64,000 nucleotides of DNA from Ciona intestinalis (lineage: Eukaryota > Chordata > Ascidiacea > Phlebobranchia > Cionidae). The position numbers and the translations under genes were made by a program. Positions 1 to 28,051 of this stretch are shown one piece after another. The notes below the pieces were generated by a model. It did not search any database, was not told the origin of the DNA, and saw only the letters and a list, made by a program, of their open reading frames with translations. The first letter of the stretch is position 1. Every line of letters begins with the position of its first letter. Where the stretch lies: contig NC_020176.2 in assembly GCF_000224145.3 (NCBI RefSeq), forward strand, positions 4,005,825 through 4,069,824. The letters run 5' to 3'.

Positions 1-1278
1 TAATATGTATATATATAATTTATATATAATTCTTATGTTCTGGGTATGTACAAAAGTAATACTCTTTTAGTCTTTTTTATGCAATATTTATTTTTTCGAT
101 TTTGAGATAGAACATGTTTAATTCGTATGAATTGTATTTTATTTTTAATAACCGTGTCAATTGTTTATACTTATGTATTGCAAATTCTGTCAGCGTTATA
201 TAAAGTTCCGCGGGTTCTCTTATAGATAATCGCCGCTTAAATGTTCTATGGCGGCTAATAACCCCCGTGTGACGTCATATGATGCGTGGCAATTCGGCCG
301 CCCTCGTAAAACACGCAACCGTTTCATGTTATTCTGGACAACACCCGGTGCAGTGGCTATATTTGTTTTTCGTGTTTGCTTGCCAAGACCTACATTAAAC
401 GAGGTTTCATCCCTCGCCACTTTTATGTTGTTGGACGATCTTTCCAGTTCCAATGCTGTCGAATTGGCATTTCAACTGCTGTCTCTACCGTGCGGAAATT
501 AGCGAAACTGGATATGCAGTGTTCAGATACGCTTCAGTGTAAACTTGTTTTCAGTTGCCTGTGCCGGTAGTGTGTAATACGTTACTTTGCTTATAAAAAT
601 ATGAGCAATGTTATGTTGTGTCGCCTCTGCCGTCCGATCGTTGTTAAATTACAGATTTAGACCGTGGGTTGCGTTGCGCAAACTAATATAGCTCATTGTT
701 GTTATGTGAGGACGCTCAAACAATACCCTGTTATCATTCCATCGTAATTATGGCCAAGTGAAGGTGTAGGCTTTCTTTTTGTTGCGGTTCAATTGATTAA
801 GACGTAGCACAAAAAACCGTGAGAATAGTATGATGTATTCCAATCTTTCGCCAGCTGCGGCCTTGTACAAGTTTATTGTAGCGAGTTGCCATCGATCGTG
901 AAACTACTTGAGTAAAAGAAAGTAGGACATCTAATGAGAAATGACAGCAAATCGTCGCCTGCATGAGCGCCCTTCCTCGCACTGCAAATGTGACGTACCA
1001 ACGTCAGCTGTCTGTTGCTCGCCTTTTTTGGAGCAACCACTCGCCGGGTTTACTTATATCGTATGACGTTGCAGTAGATAGAGCATCCATCGCGTCTGGT
1101 CTTACCATCTCTGGTACTGCGTTCTCAACAGGCGGTAGAATTCGTTTAAGATAGTTCTATTATTCATGAAGCACTACGGTTAATAGCAACCCCGCCGGTA
1201 CCCGTACTAATTCTCCTTTCGTGACAGGGACCTGGTATTAGGTTGGTAAAATTAGGTGGCTTGACAAGGAAACTAGTA
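1..1278. other. Upstream region of alpha-actinin, no gene recognised
   Basis: No open frame here has a recognisable domain or plausible splice partners. The stretch from about 230 to 1240 is visibly richer in CpG than the introns that follow, so it may hold the promoter and 5' UTR of the actinin gene. No convincing TATA box or initiator could be fixed. Confidence 0.5.
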
Positions 1279-16672
<15,394 letters not shown>

Positions 16673-16861
16673 ACCGCGCAAGCGATATTTTATTTCTATA
16701 TCAATGGACACAACAGCAAACAATTATGTTTTGCTGCCCCCCCACATAATGAAATCAGATTTTTATTAGCAGTATATATAATCAGTTTAGTTTGTGTACT
16801 ATACTCTAATTCTTGTGAACTTCCAAAGCCTGAAATAATCGGCCGCGTAATGACGTAATCA

Positions 16862-16867
16862 AATAAA
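16862..16867 (+). promoter_or_regulatory. Candidate poly(A) signal of alpha-actinin
   Basis: AATAAA 190 bp downstream of the actinin stop codon. No closer match was seen. Confidence 0.5.
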
Positions 16868-17688
16868 TAATCTGCCATCCAGTTTTAGCCACGTATGTGC
16901 TAGTGGTATTAACATGATGCCACAAAGTAGTGTTAACGCTCGCGATCGCTTCAATGGCAGCCAATATAATTTACAACTCATGCTCTTGCTTACATGGCTG
17001 CAATAATTAACCACAAACGCACCGACCTGCCCCATTACTCCGCTCGTTTCTGGGTGACTTTTACTTTAAATACAACTCCAATACTTTTTTCACCAAACAT
17101 CCTTTTTTCAATTTGACCTTTACTAAAAATAGAGTGCTTTTTAATGGACGAATTTATTACAAGTTGTCCAACTAATGCCTTCCTTTCACCCAAAAGATGT
17201 GCCTGACAGTAGTAGCGGCAACCCTGTATCCCCAACCCCCTTGCCCTTTGTAAGCAATCGGCCGTGCCTTGCTCTTAACGATCCAACCGCGTGCATCACA
17301 ACTGATGCGGCAGCATGACCGTTACGCAGCTTTTCGTTGTACATTGACCGCTTGTGAATATATCCTCCGTATTATACCCTATGGCCGCACCGGCCTGTAG
17401 AAATCCACCTAAATTGTTTTTGTTTTGCTGTGCACTACGTTTTCCCAACCCGACCCGCTGGTGTGTGCGCACTCCCTCGATGCCTTCACCCCACAAACGA
17501 CTACGAGTTGAAATAATTTTCTCATGTTATTAATCGTGTATGAGTTTACAATTTGTTTACGGCCGTATATTTGACAGCGTGCGTAAAGTAAAATTTAAGC
17601 AGGAGTTATTACAGTGTGGCATTTCTTTCAGCAGTCCGGTTCTCTTCGAAACATGACTCGGTTATAGGTGTATTTCGGCTCTGTTCAT

Positions 17689-17906
17689 GTCGAGTTATAA
17701 CATGAGTGTCTTCTTATACACCAGACACACATGGTGTATTCATACATCTCATGCTCACTGTCGAGTTATAACATGAGTGTCTTCTTATACACCAGACACA
17801 CATGGTGTATTCATACATCTCATGCTCACTGTCGAGTTATAACATGGGTATCTTCTTATGCACCAGACACACATAGAGTATTCATGCACCCTATACTCAC
17901 TGTCGC
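17689..17906 (-). repeat. 71-bp tandem repeat, locus 2 (inverted)
   Basis: Three units of the 71-bp repeat in reverse orientation, starting at 17689, 17760 and 17831 with GTCGAGTTATAACATG. The first two units are nearly identical and the third has diverged. The apparent open frame at 17731-17916 is this repeat read through, not a gene. Confidence 0.92.
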
Positions 17907-17955
17907 TTTAAAATAGACGTTTCTATATTGCACCCACTCAACAACATGATGATCT

Positions 17956-17961
17956 TTTATT
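17956..17961 (-). promoter_or_regulatory. Candidate poly(A) signal of the PLAC8-family gene
   Basis: AATAAA on the minus strand, about 100 bp past the stop codon at 18061. Confidence 0.45.
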
Positions 17962-18060
17962 ATTCTCGTATCACAAAATCTCTACAATTAGTTGCAGTCC
18001 CAGCACAGAAAACAATGTTCCGCATACAAGGTTCAAGGTCAGACTTCCACAATGATAAAT

Positions 18061-18708
18061 CTACACTCTGGCGATCGACTGGTCATATTTTGTGTTATCC
18101 ACTTCTCTATGGTCCTGTATAAGAGCACACCATGGGCAGAACAGACTTAGCACGAAGTCTTTGAACATTGTCCCATCGATATTCTTTATTTCCCGAACCT
18201 GCCAAGTTACCAAGTTAGACAAAAGATACGTCACTGCTTCCACTGTAAACAGTAACTTCGACCCTTAGACGCAAACAGTAACTGTTAACACGCAACCAAG
18301 AACCAAGTTACGAAAAACCAATAACTGGTAAATTGATATACGTATAACTTGTAAGCGGGCACGAGTTGTACGGAACGGGATACCCGTGTTTTAACATGTT
18401 TTGCAAAGATAATTGGTCTACAAACATTTAGGAATTTATTCAGTTTTACATCATATTTGGCCTCGGTTACAATTTTAAAACTGTTACCATTCTAACAATG
18501 ATCATTTGTTATAAAGTCCACTTACTTTCCCCCTTATGATACAGCCGGCAATGCATTCTGTGAACAAATACAATATCCCGTAAAGGAGGCAACTTTCCCC
18601 TAAAGACTCCGCAGTTTTCCCTGCAGTATAGCATGGGATAATGAATGTAATAATACACAGAGCTGGATCTTCAAAACATCCAAAAAGTGGGTTTGCGTAT
18701 TCTCCCAT
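18061..18708 (-). CDS. PLAC8/cornifelin-family cysteine-rich protein (two exons)
   Basis: Coding exons on the minus strand: 18708-18526 (61 codons, donor AAA|GTAAGT) and 18198-18061 (45 residues plus TAG, acceptor TTGGCAG), phase 0. The 106-residue product is the normal size for this family. It begins MGEYANPLFGCFEDP, continues with a cysteine-rich hydrophobic stretch (CIITFIIPCYTAGKTAES, then a second hydrophobic segment at about 41-58), and has the family signature FCPWCALIQDHREV near the C-terminus after IKNIDGTMFKDF. PLAC8 relatives are small cysteine-rich, often membrane-associated proteins with varied roles (cell size, differentiation, metal handling); the role of this one cannot be told from sequence. 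It lies alone between convergent actinin and divergent EHD. Neither exon is long enough to stand out alone, but the two halves together cover the whole domain. Confidence 0.88.
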
Positions 18709-20120
18709 GTTCTACACAAGCCTATTGCACTGCTGTGTATGTAAAATGCGTGGTTAGAAAGTTCATTTAACAATTTTGTGGCCGTATTATACGTTTCTGT
18801 GGAAAAAATAAAAAATTATTTAAAATGGCAGTTGTTTAAAATCGTCCACAGCATTGTTGTTACCATTTTGTGTTCGCGTATCATCACGTGTAGGCTATTC
18901 GCACTCGTTGCTCTGTAAAGCTATAGTTTCAAGCACATAACTTCCTTGTAGCTATGTGTCGCTTATATTTTCAGAATAACAAGCAAATGCTTAACTTTTC
19001 GATACAAACCGTTTCTTCTTTTTAAAACAGCACATACTATCCTTTGAAGAGCTTTGAACCAATACGCAAAACTATAGGCAAGGGCGCAGCTGCGGGCGAA
19101 TGCTAGTCTATAACGCGCTCATATTTATAGGCGGTGCGCGTTACAGAGCGAGTTCTATATACTGGTTTACCTTTATAAATAAACTAAATAAGCAGCGGGC
19201 GAAAAACAAATGCAAAATGCGAGCTCTAGTGATGAATTTGTAACTTGTAAAATAATCCGCAAAAAATCCACTCCATGTGCGTTTAATTACTGTTTAGCTT
19301 TTATAAATTCACTAAATAGCCGCGTAGCCTACGGAAATCTAACTGAACCACTCAAAACGCCCAATAAGTTGTCTGTTATATCCAAACAGTTCCAACATTG
19401 TTATTGGTTGTGCAGTTAAGGATGTAGAAGCTTCGTGGTAGAACATATTTCTCACGCTTCGGAAACTGTTGACGCTTCCTCCCCTAACCATGCAGCTGCA
19501 CGAATTATGAGAATAAGGAATTTCTGGTTTTTGTAAACTATTGTTTGTGCGCTAATGCCGAATACTGTTTGGTGGAATCCGTTTTAGCACATAATATCAC
19601 ATGTTTCCTGGTAGTGCTTTTAGCAATAAACATCGCCCTTTTAAAGTTGTGAATACAAGGTTATATACTTCTGTCAATATTCCTTTGTTTACCACCAAAT
19701 GGTAGGCTACGATATAAAGAATGAAAACATGGACCATCTTGCCCCAATCTTCTGTATATAAATATATTGTATTATGACACCTGTATAAAATTGTTTAGTT
19801 TATTTAAATGTTAATATAGAACACTTTACATTATTTTGTGTCGGTTTTGTACACGGATTTTGAAGTATAGGGCTTATGTTGTTTTTCCGAGAAACAGCGA
19901 TGTTAACTTTTCACAATAATCACACAAACTGCTGCGTAGGCTTTTTGATTCTGCGTATTTTTCACAACTGCAGCCATTTTAATACCTATTTTTTTTAATA
20001 AACCTCACTGTGAAACGTTTCAACAAGTCTAAATAATATGCTGTCCTATATACCTTCTACGGGCCGGATTTTAACCGGTTATTGAAGTTGTTCAATTATA
20101 TTGAAATTCTTGTATTATTT

Positions 20121-20322
20121 TATAGTAGGCGGGGGTAAGATGGGACACCTTTTTATTATTATATTTTCTGTTTCAATTTGGTACTAAAAAAAAACATTTA
20201 AAGAATTATAAAACTGTAACCTCACGACTCCCATATACCGTTGTTAATTGTTTAAAACAAAGTCCGGATATTTGGATATTATGTGCTACAAGTGTCCCGT
20301 CTTTCCCTATCCTTCCACCATA
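20121..20322 (+). mobile_element. MITE copy (GGGACACC family)
   Basis: A ~200-bp element beginning TATAGTAGGCGGGGGTAAGA and ending with an approximate reverse complement of that end. It keeps the family's internal landmarks TTAATTGTTTAAAAC and TTGGATATTATGTGCTA. Confidence 0.85.
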
Positions 20323-20893
20323 CTTCTGCCTGTCTCAGTAAGAGTCCGTGCTATGACTGCATTAGACGAAGCGGTAATAGATATGCGATATTAAATATAC
20401 CATCTACATTGTAATGTTGAAGACCCTCCGCCACGCGAGGATAAACCAGTCACACTTATTTAACCGCCAGAAATTCTAACCAAGATTGGAAAAAAATGTC
20501 ATTACATTTTAATGGATTGAACCAGAGTCCGTAGTATTTGAATATTTCCACTTATTTTTAGGTAGTTATGAATAATCACTATTTGCTACTTTAAATGTTA
20601 GAACAGCTGGCATTGTTTGGATATTACTTTTTTTTTCAAAAGTGCTACCAACATATTTTTCGTCCCCGCTGTTCGAATCACACCATAAATGACGTTGCAA
20701 GGTATTTAATTAGGTTAATCCCCCTTCTTCCATTTCTCATTTCTCAGTAACGCCTCCCGGTGAAACGTATGTGGTTTCTCAGATACGCCGGGTGTTGCCC
20801 ACGCCTAAGTTAGTCATTCTTTATAAAATAGCTTCGTTTATAAGCTGACAGGCGTACTGTATTCGTTTTACGTGTGTAGGGATTTTTTGAAAG

Positions 20894-20902
20894 TATAAAA
20901 TA
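20894..20902 (+). promoter_or_regulatory. Possible TATA box of EHD
   Basis: TATAAAATA about 140 bp before the EHD start codon. AT-rich context makes chance occurrence likely. Confidence 0.25.
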
Positions 20903-21036
20903 CCATTTTGTGTTACTCGTATGTAATCGTAATTTTCCTGCGCGTTTTGCGACGTTAAAGATTTGTTTTTACTATAGTTGGGAAAATATAGAGATTGGAA
21001 GCCGGTGTAAGCGTCACCAAACCTTAATTTATCAAA

Positions 21037-24000
21037 ATGTTGCGCTGGTTACGAGGAGAAGAAAAGGAAAAGGAACCAGAAGTTTTTGAAAGTGTCGCAA
21101 ATGGTTTGAAGAAATTATACAAGAACAGACTTCGACCTTTAGAAGACGCTTACAAGTTTCATGATTTTCATTCGCCAGCACTCGATGATGCTGATTTCGA
21201 CTCAAAACCGATGGTGCTTCTAGTTGGGCAATATTCGACAGGGAAAACCACTTTCATTCGCTACTTGCTGGAGAAAGACTTTCCAGGCATGCGGATTGGG
21301 CCGGAGCCTACCACCGACTGTTTTATCGCCATCATGCACGGGGACGTCGATAAAGCCACTGGCACCATCAACGAGGGGGTAATACCTGGTAACGCTCTTG
21401 TGATCGACAAGTCGAAGCCGTTCCGAGCTCTGTCATCGTTCGGGAATAACTTCCTGTCAAGATTGCAGTGTTCACAGATGAAAAACGAAGTTCTTCAAAG
21501 CATCAGCATCATTGATACCCCTGGTATCCTCTCTGGAGAAAAACAGAGAGTCAACAGAGGTTACGACTTTTCAAAGGTATGGAATACTCTTGCATGTGCT
21601 ATTGTAAAATCCTCTTTCCAGGTTAAGTTTCAAAACTAACCAAGAAAAAGCATTTCTTGTATGACAAATCAAATATATATATTTGGGCCTATTTTTTTTC
21701 TGTTCAGTATAGTGCTTACACAGCAACCAATTTGAAATTGATTTAAAACCATGTATAATACTAGCTAAAGGAGCATAACCTCAATATATCCATGTTGCAT
21801 TAAATTCTTAAGTTTTACAGTCTTTATTTCTGCAACTGTTATTAAAATATTTTTAACACACTAGTTTATGAACGAAAGTTACTTTTATAAATGTTTTTTT
21901 GTTGCAACTCCAGGTCTTAACATGGATGGCTGAAAGAGTGGATCGAATTATTCTTCTCTTTGATGCTCATAAACTGGATATTTCCGATGAGTTTCATGAA
22001 GCACTTAATGCAGTAAAGATGTATGATTCTAAAATCCGTGTTGTGCTAAACAAGTGTGATCAAGTAAACACTCAACAGCTCATGAGGGTATATGGGGCAC
22101 TTATGTGGTCGCTAGGAAAGGTAAAGAATATTTTGATTTATTTCACAGTTGCGGTTTTGTACCTGATGTAGGGTTTTGACTTTTGGTAATCGAATTAGTA
22201 TTGACACTGGCTGAATGGTATGCAGTTCAGACTGGAAGTATTTGCATCAGGAATGGAACAAAACTTGCAACTTAACTTATTGTAGAAATCTATAAAACAA
22301 CTGTTTTCATGGTCTGTTTGTAAAGTGCATTTCATAAATTAAAAATTACACCAAAAACTAGTTAACATTCTGAATTAAATAATATATATATAGTTTTTTG
22401 GGAGTGTTTTTAAAAGTATATCTTAGTAAACAGGTAAATGCCTCTTAGAAATTGTGATATTATTATTTTTTTCTGTGTTAAAAGTATGTCAGTATGACAC
22501 ATTCCTACAGCATTTTTTTCTGCAATGTTTTTATGACAAACAGATGCCTTTAGGGTGACAACATTGTTTCACTACGAGTTGTAAATTAGTTTTTGTTGTC
22601 ACCTCGAACTATTGTCTTACTGTGTTACATACTATACATGTGATGTATCCTACTTCAACACTTTGTATGCAAAGCATTCTAACAAATGTTTAAGTAGGTT
22701 GTGTTTGTTTATACCAAGTAATTAGTAAAACAGCGGTTCTTAAACTTTAACTATACTCTGTTAAGATTAGGTAATACATTATGTTTCAACATCCTGGTTT
22801 CAAGCCAAAAACAGCTTTTACACTGCTGTTAGGTGTCTATACAATATCCAAACAGGCAGAGTCAAAATATATTGCATTCGCCATGAAGTTTCCTATGTTG
22901 GGAAAATATATGTGTTATGTTTAACTGTATTTTTACATTGTCATTATGTCACCCCAAATTTTGTTAAAAACTTAGAAAAGTGACATTTATCCTTACTACA
23001 TAATCTACATTGATACATCTTATAGGTAATCAGCACACCAGAGGTAGTTCGCGTTTACATCGGATCTTTCTGGGACCAACCACTTCGTTACGATGAAAAC
23101 AGAATTCTGTTTGAGGCCGAACGTAACGATTTGTTTGAAGATATTCAAAGCCTGCCACGGAATGCTGCACTTCGGAAACTCAATGATTTAATCAAGCGTG
23201 CCAGACTTGCCAAGGTATAATTGTTGTATTTATAACTTTAAGCATATATTTAGGGTTGTTGTGTCTGTTTAAAGTTTTTTGTTTTAAGCAAAATGTTTGC
23301 TGTTATGACCAACAAACATTTGTTTGGGTAATTAAACAAACCAGCGTGACGACGACAGTCTCTCTTATATAAACATCTGTAATATGTATTATTGTTGTAA
23401 ATATTATTATTTAGTTGCAAATAATAGGGTATTAATTATATTATACATGAAATTGTATCTGGGTTATTACAATTAAGCAATAGCTATTAAAACTGTAGTG
23501 TTTTATACAATGTCAGGTTCAATTAGTTCAGTAAGGACAACCTTTGGTGTGTAACTGATAACTTATTATGACTACGTACATTTGCTTTGGATATTGAGAT
23601 AACATTGCTGGTAACGACTATTTCTCTTAACTGTGTGCATGTTGGTGTTCGTGGTATAGTTGTAGACTTAATACGTACATGACGTAATTAATTCTTGCCT
23701 GTTGCCTAACTTTAAGCAGGAACATATGGCGTTCTTCCTGGTTAAATAATAATGACACTGCATAGGAATGAAGCCTTTTGGTTTGTTGGTTGCGTATTTA
23801 CATACTCAGGTTACTTGCTTTACAAAACAGCTGTACATTTGAACTAAATTTGTTTTCGAAACTTAAGTGTAGGCCATGTTGGGTCAATTTGAGGCCTAAT
23901 CATCATGTTTATGACAATGTCAGGTTACATATTTTTCAACTGGCATAAAAAAACTCATCCTATATAAAAAACGTAGTGTATTAATACGCTGTGTACAACA

Positions 24001-27000
24001 TGTTGTGTCAATTTTGTCTTATTAACCACATTATTGTCTAGTCACATATTTCTATGTACATTGGTAGCAGGATAATAATTTGATTTACTATTAGTAATAT
24101 ATTACATTGTACTAACGTGTAGGCACTAGATATAAGCTATGAGAAATAGGTTTATACCACAGACACTACCTTACCCACACATGGTCTATAACTCTATATA
24201 TATTCAATATCACACTGTACCGGTATAATGAAATTAATTGTTTTTCAAATCCCTGGAGTTGTTTCACTCAACTTACTTTGAAAGGTCAATGCCTACATTG
24301 TGAGTTATCTGCACGACAATATGCCATCAATGTTTGGAAAGGAGAAAGCAAAGAATAAGTTGATCAACGACCTGGATAAGATATATGTCGAACTATCCAA
24401 CAAATACAACACATCGCTTGGTAAGATTAAGTGTATTACGCAATATATGCGTTTTTTCATTATTTAGATAATTTACCCCCGAATATATAAATGTATGACA
24501 CAGTTTAAATTTATTCTGGTATTCTGCAACCAGGCATAATGTAAATTATCTTTTAGTGGCTCATCTCGTATAAAACATGGAAATCATTCCATGATAAAGT
24601 CTTGCCAGATGGGGAGACCAATTCAAAATCTGACGAGGTGTGGTAGCCCCCTGGGTGTTGGGCCAATTCTGGTCTAAATTCTAGGACCCATGGTGTTGCA
24701 CGCTGGGGGACCTCACCCACAGAATACAATAATATCACTGTATGTAAATCTATTGCATTGCAGGTGATTTCCCTAAAGTGGAAGAGATGAGAAAACAATT
24801 AAAGATGGCTGACTTCACAAAATTCCGTGGTTTAAGTGAATCCATGATCAAAAAGGTAACAAGTTATTGCTTATTCTTGCTAGACCTATATAATTATAAC
24901 TGCCGTTGTGATGGCTGTTCTTGTGGTGTATTTAATTTAAGTTATTTCTCTTTTTAGGTTTTAAATGTTTATGTAATATAAGCTTCCAATGTATTAATTG
25001 TATGTTTGGTAGCTAGAAGATAGTGTTTTTTTATTTATTATCAAATTTGTTTATTTAGGAAATAGAAAAAGAGCAGGAAACAATGTTAAACTGACATTTA
25101 AAACACAACATAATAAACGTTATACTTGCATTGTTACAAATGCAACTGCTATACAGAACAGTAAACACACATACAGCTCATATTAAACAACTGTACAATA
25201 TATTTAATGCAAAAAATCTTAGATTTTATAAAAAGAAAATATTGCAGTTAGCTAAAAAATTGTTTTTGTTGAAAAAGTGTTTTTATATAACGCATCAACA
25301 TAATTTTACATAATCTTAACACACACTGTATGGGTAGCAGAAGAACAAAAATTACTCTGTCATAGAGTCTTACAACAGCTTGGATTAGATCAGGGCTTTA
25401 AATAACCATTACCATATCTGGTGGCCAATGAAGCCGGTAGGAATGCCATTGTAGTGTGATGATGATGTGTCTTGTGTGTGGCAGATGCTTCTTTAGTTGC
25501 ATTTACTTGTACACAATTAATGAATTAAATTTACTTGCACAAAATTAGTAATGCAAAAGATTTTAAACAAAATGAAAAAGGTGATTGTTTTAATATATTC
25601 TATAGACACCTAACAGTCAGGAAAGTCTGTTTTGCATTTACCAGTGCGATGCTAAAACAGATTCTCACCCATTTTACCCCTAAGATTACAGCAATTTCCT
25701 GTACTAATATGAATTCATGCGTTTTACCTATACATTGTAGTGAAGTCTGACAGTGGTTTACCATTTACATTGTTAAGTATGATGACATGACCATGTGATC
25801 TGCTTAAAGCAAATACAACATGTATTGTTTGCATAGTCAACATTAAAGCCAGGTGACCTAGAACGCATGTGGTAGTAACATGCTAGAAGTGTGGGGTATT
25901 AATACTTAAGTGTGATAATTTATTATAGATAATAGCTGTTTGGTTTGGAATAAAACCTCGTTTTAAAGTTGGTGAAGTTTCATGATGGCTGAATAACCGC
26001 AATTGACACAAAGTTTCCAAAATATACTTAAAGCCCAGTACAGTCACTAGTGTGAAAACATTCACTAAACACTTTGCTAAACAAACAACACAAACATGTT
26101 ATTTACACTTTACTGCCAAATATTTAAGCCTGCTTTCAACTCTAAGTTGTAAATAATAATGTAAACTGCTGTATGGCTTTTAACATGCTGTATAAGTGTG
26201 TGGGCTATTAAATAGTATTTCATGGTATCATCGAAGATATAAAACTGGTTTACAATTCATATCTACACTAACAAGTAAGACCACACTCTGTGATACTATG
26301 ATATAATGCCTCATGTCATGATACACAGGTTGATGAGATGTTATCACGTGACATCGCTGATCTCATGACTCTCATACAAAGAGAGGAGGCAAAAATGACG
26401 GAAAAAATAAGGCAAGACGGCCCTGCAGTTAAAGGTTAGCCAGCTTTACTATGTAGTGTGTCTAAGTTCATAAACATGCTATGTTGTATGTTCATATTTG
26501 AGGATTGTTCTAGACCCACTTTAAATTTCCTATTAAATAAAATGTTTTGTTTTTACAATTTTTTAATGTTTTGTTTTATAAGAAAAATTAAATCATTTTT
26601 TTTTGTTTTTGACATGAAATTTGCTGTAGACCTTGTAATAAAATAGTTTTAAAAGCATGTCTTTTATAAAAATCAATTATATGTTTACCTTCCATATTCT
26701 GTCCTTGTGTGTAGCAGTCACATAATTGTTACACCTTCCAGGTGGAGCCTTCTCTACTGGGGCCGATAATCCGTTCAACAACAAATGGGGTGAAGGGGTG
26801 AATGCTGGCAGTGATTATGACACAGAATGGATTGTTGCGAAAAAGAAACCCGAGTATGACGAAGTCTTTATGAAACTTTCACCTTGTAATGGGAAAGTTA
26901 AGGGAAGCGAGGCAAAGAAGGTAAAAAAACTTGTGTTGAAATTTTTTGGTTAGAAATTTTCACCAAGCTTTTATATAAAGCCCTGAATTTTTGCACAGAA

Positions 27001-27845
27001 CACTATTACTTCTATTCCTAATACTGTGTCTTGCTAAAAACAGCATTTTTATAGAAAGGTGAAGTCTATATACATAATACAAGCACATTTTGAGCAGTTC
27101 TGTCTATATACAAGTTGTCAAGTTTTAATATTGCGTAACGTTGTATTTTTAAAATTGCGTTTACCATTGTGTTTACATAGTTAAACAAATTTTAATATCC
27201 CGTTGTAATTTTATTATTGCGTTTAACATTTGCGGTTGTATGCCCTTTAAATCATCTTTTAATGAGTAGGAGATGTTGAAATCACGACTTCCCCACACCG
27301 CTCTCGCCAAGATCTGGAGGTTAGCTGACTATGATAAGGATGGTCAACTCACTGAGGAGGAATTTGCTCTCGCGATGCATCTTATCAATGTCCGATTGGA
27401 AGGAAATGAAGTCCCAGATGAACTTCCCGACCATCTGATTCCTCCATCACAGAGAAGTAAGTGAATTTGAAATGATTTGAAAATTTTAATCATTTTATTT
27501 TATGGTTCTATTTTGCGATAAGGTTTTTAAAAATCTGTTTTTTTTAATTCACTCGCCTTTGAGATAAATTTTTTAATATTTTTATTTGTGTTTAAATTTT
27601 TTTTGTGATTTTTTGAATACCGGTTATTTGGATCTCACTTGCCGTGGAGATATTTGCTGGTATTGCAATGTACCAGAATATAATAATGACACCTTATTTT
27701 AATTAAGTTACTTACTTTCTGAATGTTGCCATACTTCAAAGAAAGCACATTATTTTTAATTGCATCAGGTTATGAATAAAGTTATATTTTGTATTTATTT
27801 TAATCTTTTTCAGAGCAAAATGATTTTAATGATGCAGCGTACTAA
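21037..27845 (+). CDS. EHD: EH-domain-containing protein (EHD1-4 family ATPase)
   Basis: Dynamin-like ATPase that oligomerises on membranes and acts in endocytic recycling and caveolar stability. Exons: 21037-21576, 21914-22120, 23026-23214, 24285-24420, 24764-24855, 26329-26434, 26742-26920, 27270-27456, 27814-27845. Phases agree and give 555 residues (family 534-552). Seen in order: N-terminal segment, G domain with P-loop GQYSTGKT (about 64-71), GPEPTTD switch I, DTPG, and NKCD where most EHDs have NKAD; then the helical lipid-binding region (SLPRNAALRKLNDLIKRARL), a linker with NPF (EHDs usually show GPF or KPF there), and a C-terminal EH domain with the EF-loop DYDKDGQLTEEE, which has a full set of calcium ligands. 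The last intron splits an AAG codon; without splicing the protein would instead stop three codons on. The vertebrate EHDs come from duplications, so assignment to one of EHD1-4 is not meaningful here. Confidence 0.97.
24640..24730 (+). repeat. Intronic dispersed repeat, copy 2 of 3
   Basis: About 90 bp with GGGCCAATTCTGGTCTAAAT, then a CCCATGGTGTTGCACGC motif and CTCACCCACAGAATACAAT. Related copies lie at 10571-10640 and 60300-60376, all on the plus strand and all in introns. It ends about 35 bp before the exon at 24764. Confidence 0.8.
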
Positions 27846-28045
27846 ACATCAAAACTTCTAATACCACATTACACAGGTGTGTATGGTCTGTATTTATTAT
27901 TATACAATCAGCTTTTACAGTATTTTTCCTATGAACATTTTTAGTCCGAATTTTTGTGTAAAAATACATTTTGAACAACTTCTTGATAAAAGTTTTTAAT
28001 ATTTGTTTTAAAAAAAACGAAATTTGCATTTTTGAAATAAGATTT

Positions 28046-28051
28046 AATAAA
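28046..28051 (+). promoter_or_regulatory. Candidate poly(A) signal of EHD
   Basis: AATAAA 200 bp downstream of the EHD stop codon. Confidence 0.45.

Larger units (their letters stand above)
16673..18060. other. Intergenic region between actinin and the PLAC8-family gene
   Basis: It holds the actinin 3' UTR, the inverted 71-bp tandem repeat at 17689-17906 and the likely 3' end of the minus-strand PLAC8-family gene. The genes are convergent. Small open frames at 17035-17496 have no recognisable domain. Confidence 0.6.
18709..21036. other. Divergent intergenic region, PLAC8-family gene and EHD
   Basis: It should contain both promoters. One full MITE copy sits at 20121-20322 and a fragment of the SINE-like family near 20430-20460. 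A TATAAAATA at 20894-20902 lies about 140 bp before the EHD start and is a possible but weak core promoter. No further gene was recognised. Confidence 0.5.

Noticed and set aside
17731..17916. 61-codon frame rich in HTSHAH-type repeats
   Set aside because: It is the inverted 71-bp tandem repeat translated; the frame exists only because 71-bp units happen to lack stops there.
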